Below, piece by piece: positions 7,081 to 8,449 of a stretch of DNA of 8,449 bases. Origin of the DNA: Verrucomicrobiota bacterium (GTDB lineage Bacteria; Verrucomicrobiota; Verrucomicrobiia; Limisphaerales; UBA11358); the NCBI GenBank assembly GCA_026225155.1, contig JAMFSG010000327.1, positions 1 to 8,449 on the forward strand, in the 5' to 3' direction. The position numbers and the translations under genes were made by a program. Within the stretch, counting starts at the first letter, position 1. Every line of letters begins with the position of its first letter. A model generated the notes under the pieces. The model saw only the letters and a program-made list of their open reading frames with translations, had not been told where the DNA came from and searched no databases.

Positions 7081-8449
7081 ATGAATTTAATCGCCAACCA
7101 AACTGGAATGCAAAGTCTCGCTTATCTCGAAAAATTTTACGCGGATTTCCAGCGCAATCCCAATTCGGTGCCGCCGGAATGGCGTGAATTTTTTGCGGCG
7201 TCGGCGAATGGCCATGCCAATGGCGCGACGCAAGTGGGGCCTTCGTTCAAATCCCGTAGCGTTTTCAATCCGGGCGTAAATGGTTCGTCGCCGCGCAATA
7301 TTTTTCAACCTGATCCGCAGGCGGCAAATGTCAGCGACCGTTTGCAGCAATTGATTCATAACCATCGCGTGCGCGGCCATCTGATCGCAGCGGTGAATCC
7401 GTTGAACGTCGAACGGCCGCATTTGCCGGAATTGGAACTGGATTTTTATGGCTTCTCGGAAACTGAATTAAACCTGCTGACGAATTCGCCGACGTTGCAT
7501 TACGACACGCCATTGACCGTGCGCGAAATTTTCCAGCGGCTGCGCAATACATACTGCCGTTCCATCGGCGCGCAGTTCATGCACATTGACGACCTGCACG
7601 CGCGCCAATGGCTGCAGCGTCGCATGGAAGAATCGCAGAACCGGCTGGAAGTTTCGCGCGAGGAACAATTGCGCATTCTTACGCGGCTCACAGACGCGGT
7701 GGTTTTTGAACAATTCCTGCGCACGAAATTTCTCGGCGCGAAAACTTTTTCGCTCGAAGGCTGCGAAACGCTTTTGCCGCTGCTCGATCTGGCGATTGAA
7801 AAATCCGGACACCAAGGCGTTAAAAAAATCGTCGTCGGCATGGGCCATCGCGGACGGCTTAACGTGCTCGCGCATATCATCGGTAAAAATCCCAGCGACA
7901 TTTTCCGCGAATTTTCCGACGCCGATCCGGCGCTCTGGCCGAAACGCGGCGACGTGAAATATCATCTCGGCCACAGCGGCGATTGGACGACCGCGGGCGG
8001 AAATAAAATTCACCTTTCACTGTGTTTCAATCCGAGTCATCTGGAATTTGTGAACCCCGTCGCGCTCGGCCGCGTGCGCGCGCAGCAAGACCGATTGGAC
8101 GACCGCGATTGCAAAGAAGTTTTGGGAATTTTGATTCACGGCGACGCAGCGTTCGCGGGCGAAGGCGTGATCCAGGAAACGCTCAACTTGAGCAAGCTAA
8201 AAGGTTACGCCGTCGGCGGCGTGCTGCATGTCATCGTCAATAATCAAATCGGTTTTACGACTTCGCCGGGTGACAGCCGTTCGACAACTTACGCGACGGA
8301 CGTGGCAAAAATGTTGCAGGTGCCGATTTTTCATGTGAACGGCGAAGATCCGGAAGCGGTCGCGCAAGTCGTGCAGCTCGCGATGGATTTTCGCGCGGAA
8401 TTTCAGTCGGACGTTTTCATTGATATGTATGGCTATCGCCGTCTCGGCC
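7081..8449 (+). CDS. sucA: 2-oxoglutarate dehydrogenase E1 component, thiamine diphosphate-dependent (3' end outside window)
   Basis: The first 456 residues of a roughly 930-residue cytoplasmic enzyme that decarboxylates 2-oxoglutarate and passes the succinyl group to the lipoyl arm of E2 in the TCA cycle. The N-terminal helix LAYLEKFYADFQRNPNSVPPEW is the family's E1/E2 contact region (first about 40 residues). FMHIDDLHARQWLQRRMEE matches the conserved segment before the catalytic domain. GMGHRGRLNVL contains His256 and VKYHLGHS contains His295 and Ser299, equivalent to substrate-binding His260, His298 and Ser302 of E. coli SucA. FNPSHLEFVNPVALGRVRAQ follows. The thiamine diphosphate motif is GD (354-355) through NN (387-388). 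All expected residues in this half are present and the frame is open to the window edge. ATG 7081 is chosen; ATG 7066, in frame and five codons upstream, is a real alternative, since neither has a clear ribosome site. The E2 gene is expected downstream, outside the window. Confidence 0.97.
   Translation, partial: MNLIANQTGMQSLAYLEKFYADFQRNPNSVPPEWREFFAASANGHANGATQVGPSFKSRSVFNPGVNGSSPRNIFQPDPQAANVSDRLQQLIHNHRVRGHLIAAVNPLNVERPHLPELELDFYGFSETELNLLTNSPTLHYDTPLTVREIFQRLRNTYCRSIGAQFMHIDDLHARQWLQRRMEESQNRLEVSREEQLRILTRLTDAVVFEQFLRTKFLGAKTFSLEGCETLLPLLDLAIEKSGHQGVKKIVVGMGHRGRLNVLAHIIGKNPSDIFREFSDADPALWPKRGDVKYHLGHSGDWTTAGGNKIHLSLCFNPSHLEFVNPVALGRVRAQQDRLDDRDCKEVLGILIHGDAAFAGEGVIQETLNLSKLKGYAVGGVLHVIVNNQIGFTTSPGDSRSTTYATDVAKMLQVPIFHVNGEDPEAVAQVVQLAMDFRAEFQSDVFIDMYGYRRLG

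Noticed and set aside
7468..8013. 181-codon minus-strand open frame
   Set aside because: It is antisense to sucA, whose conserved motifs establish the plus-strand coding frame throughout this interval.

Overview
The window looks like chromosome of a free-living, polysaccharide-degrading member of the Verrucomicrobiota, or a close PVC relative. This rests on the combination of glycoside hydrolase families GH97 and GH95, a periplasmic two-component-regulator-propeller histidine kinase, moderate GC, and genes without clear Shine-Dalgarno sequences. The phylum is inferred from gene content and sequence style; no marker gene was compared.

Layout: (1) 1-1209, plus strand, the C-terminal 403 residues of a GH97 enzyme of the retaining, alpha-galactosidase-like type, open at the left edge. 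(2) 1214-3607, plus strand, a complete secreted GH95 enzyme (alpha-L-fucosidase / alpha-L-galactosidase family), 4 bases behind the GH97 stop and surely in the same operon. (3) 3608-4004, no convincing gene. (4) 4005-6965, minus strand, a large sensor kinase: signal peptide, fourteen propeller blades, Y_Y_Y domain, one membrane helix and a HisKA_3 dimerisation/phospho-acceptor domain. It has no HATPase domain, because homology stops near 4193 and the frame runs into unrelated sequence. (5) 6966-7080, a short divergent promoter region with a 7+7 base inverted repeat. (6) 7081 to the right edge, plus strand, the N-terminal half of the 2-oxoglutarate dehydrogenase E1 component (sucA).

The two hydrolases fit together as exo-acting enzymes that remove terminal alpha-linked galactose and L-fucose (or L-galactose) from a complex glycan. 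The kinase belongs to a class that often senses glycans in the periplasm, so it may once have regulated such a locus, though it is convergent with the hydrolase operon and now looks broken. sucA is a TCA-cycle housekeeping gene, and its partner genes should lie to the right.

The most unusual spot is the kinase 3' end. The coding sequence passes into a tRNA-like sequence on the same strand (4116-4192) resembling a degenerate tRNA-Arg(CCU). It has D-, anticodon- and T-arm features and an encoded CCA, but a badly mismatched acceptor stem. Its T-arm region is repeated almost exactly about 108 bases further on, at 4022-4041. This looks like the scar of a recombination or integration event that removed the catalytic domain of the kinase. 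No intact new defence or mobile system is visible.
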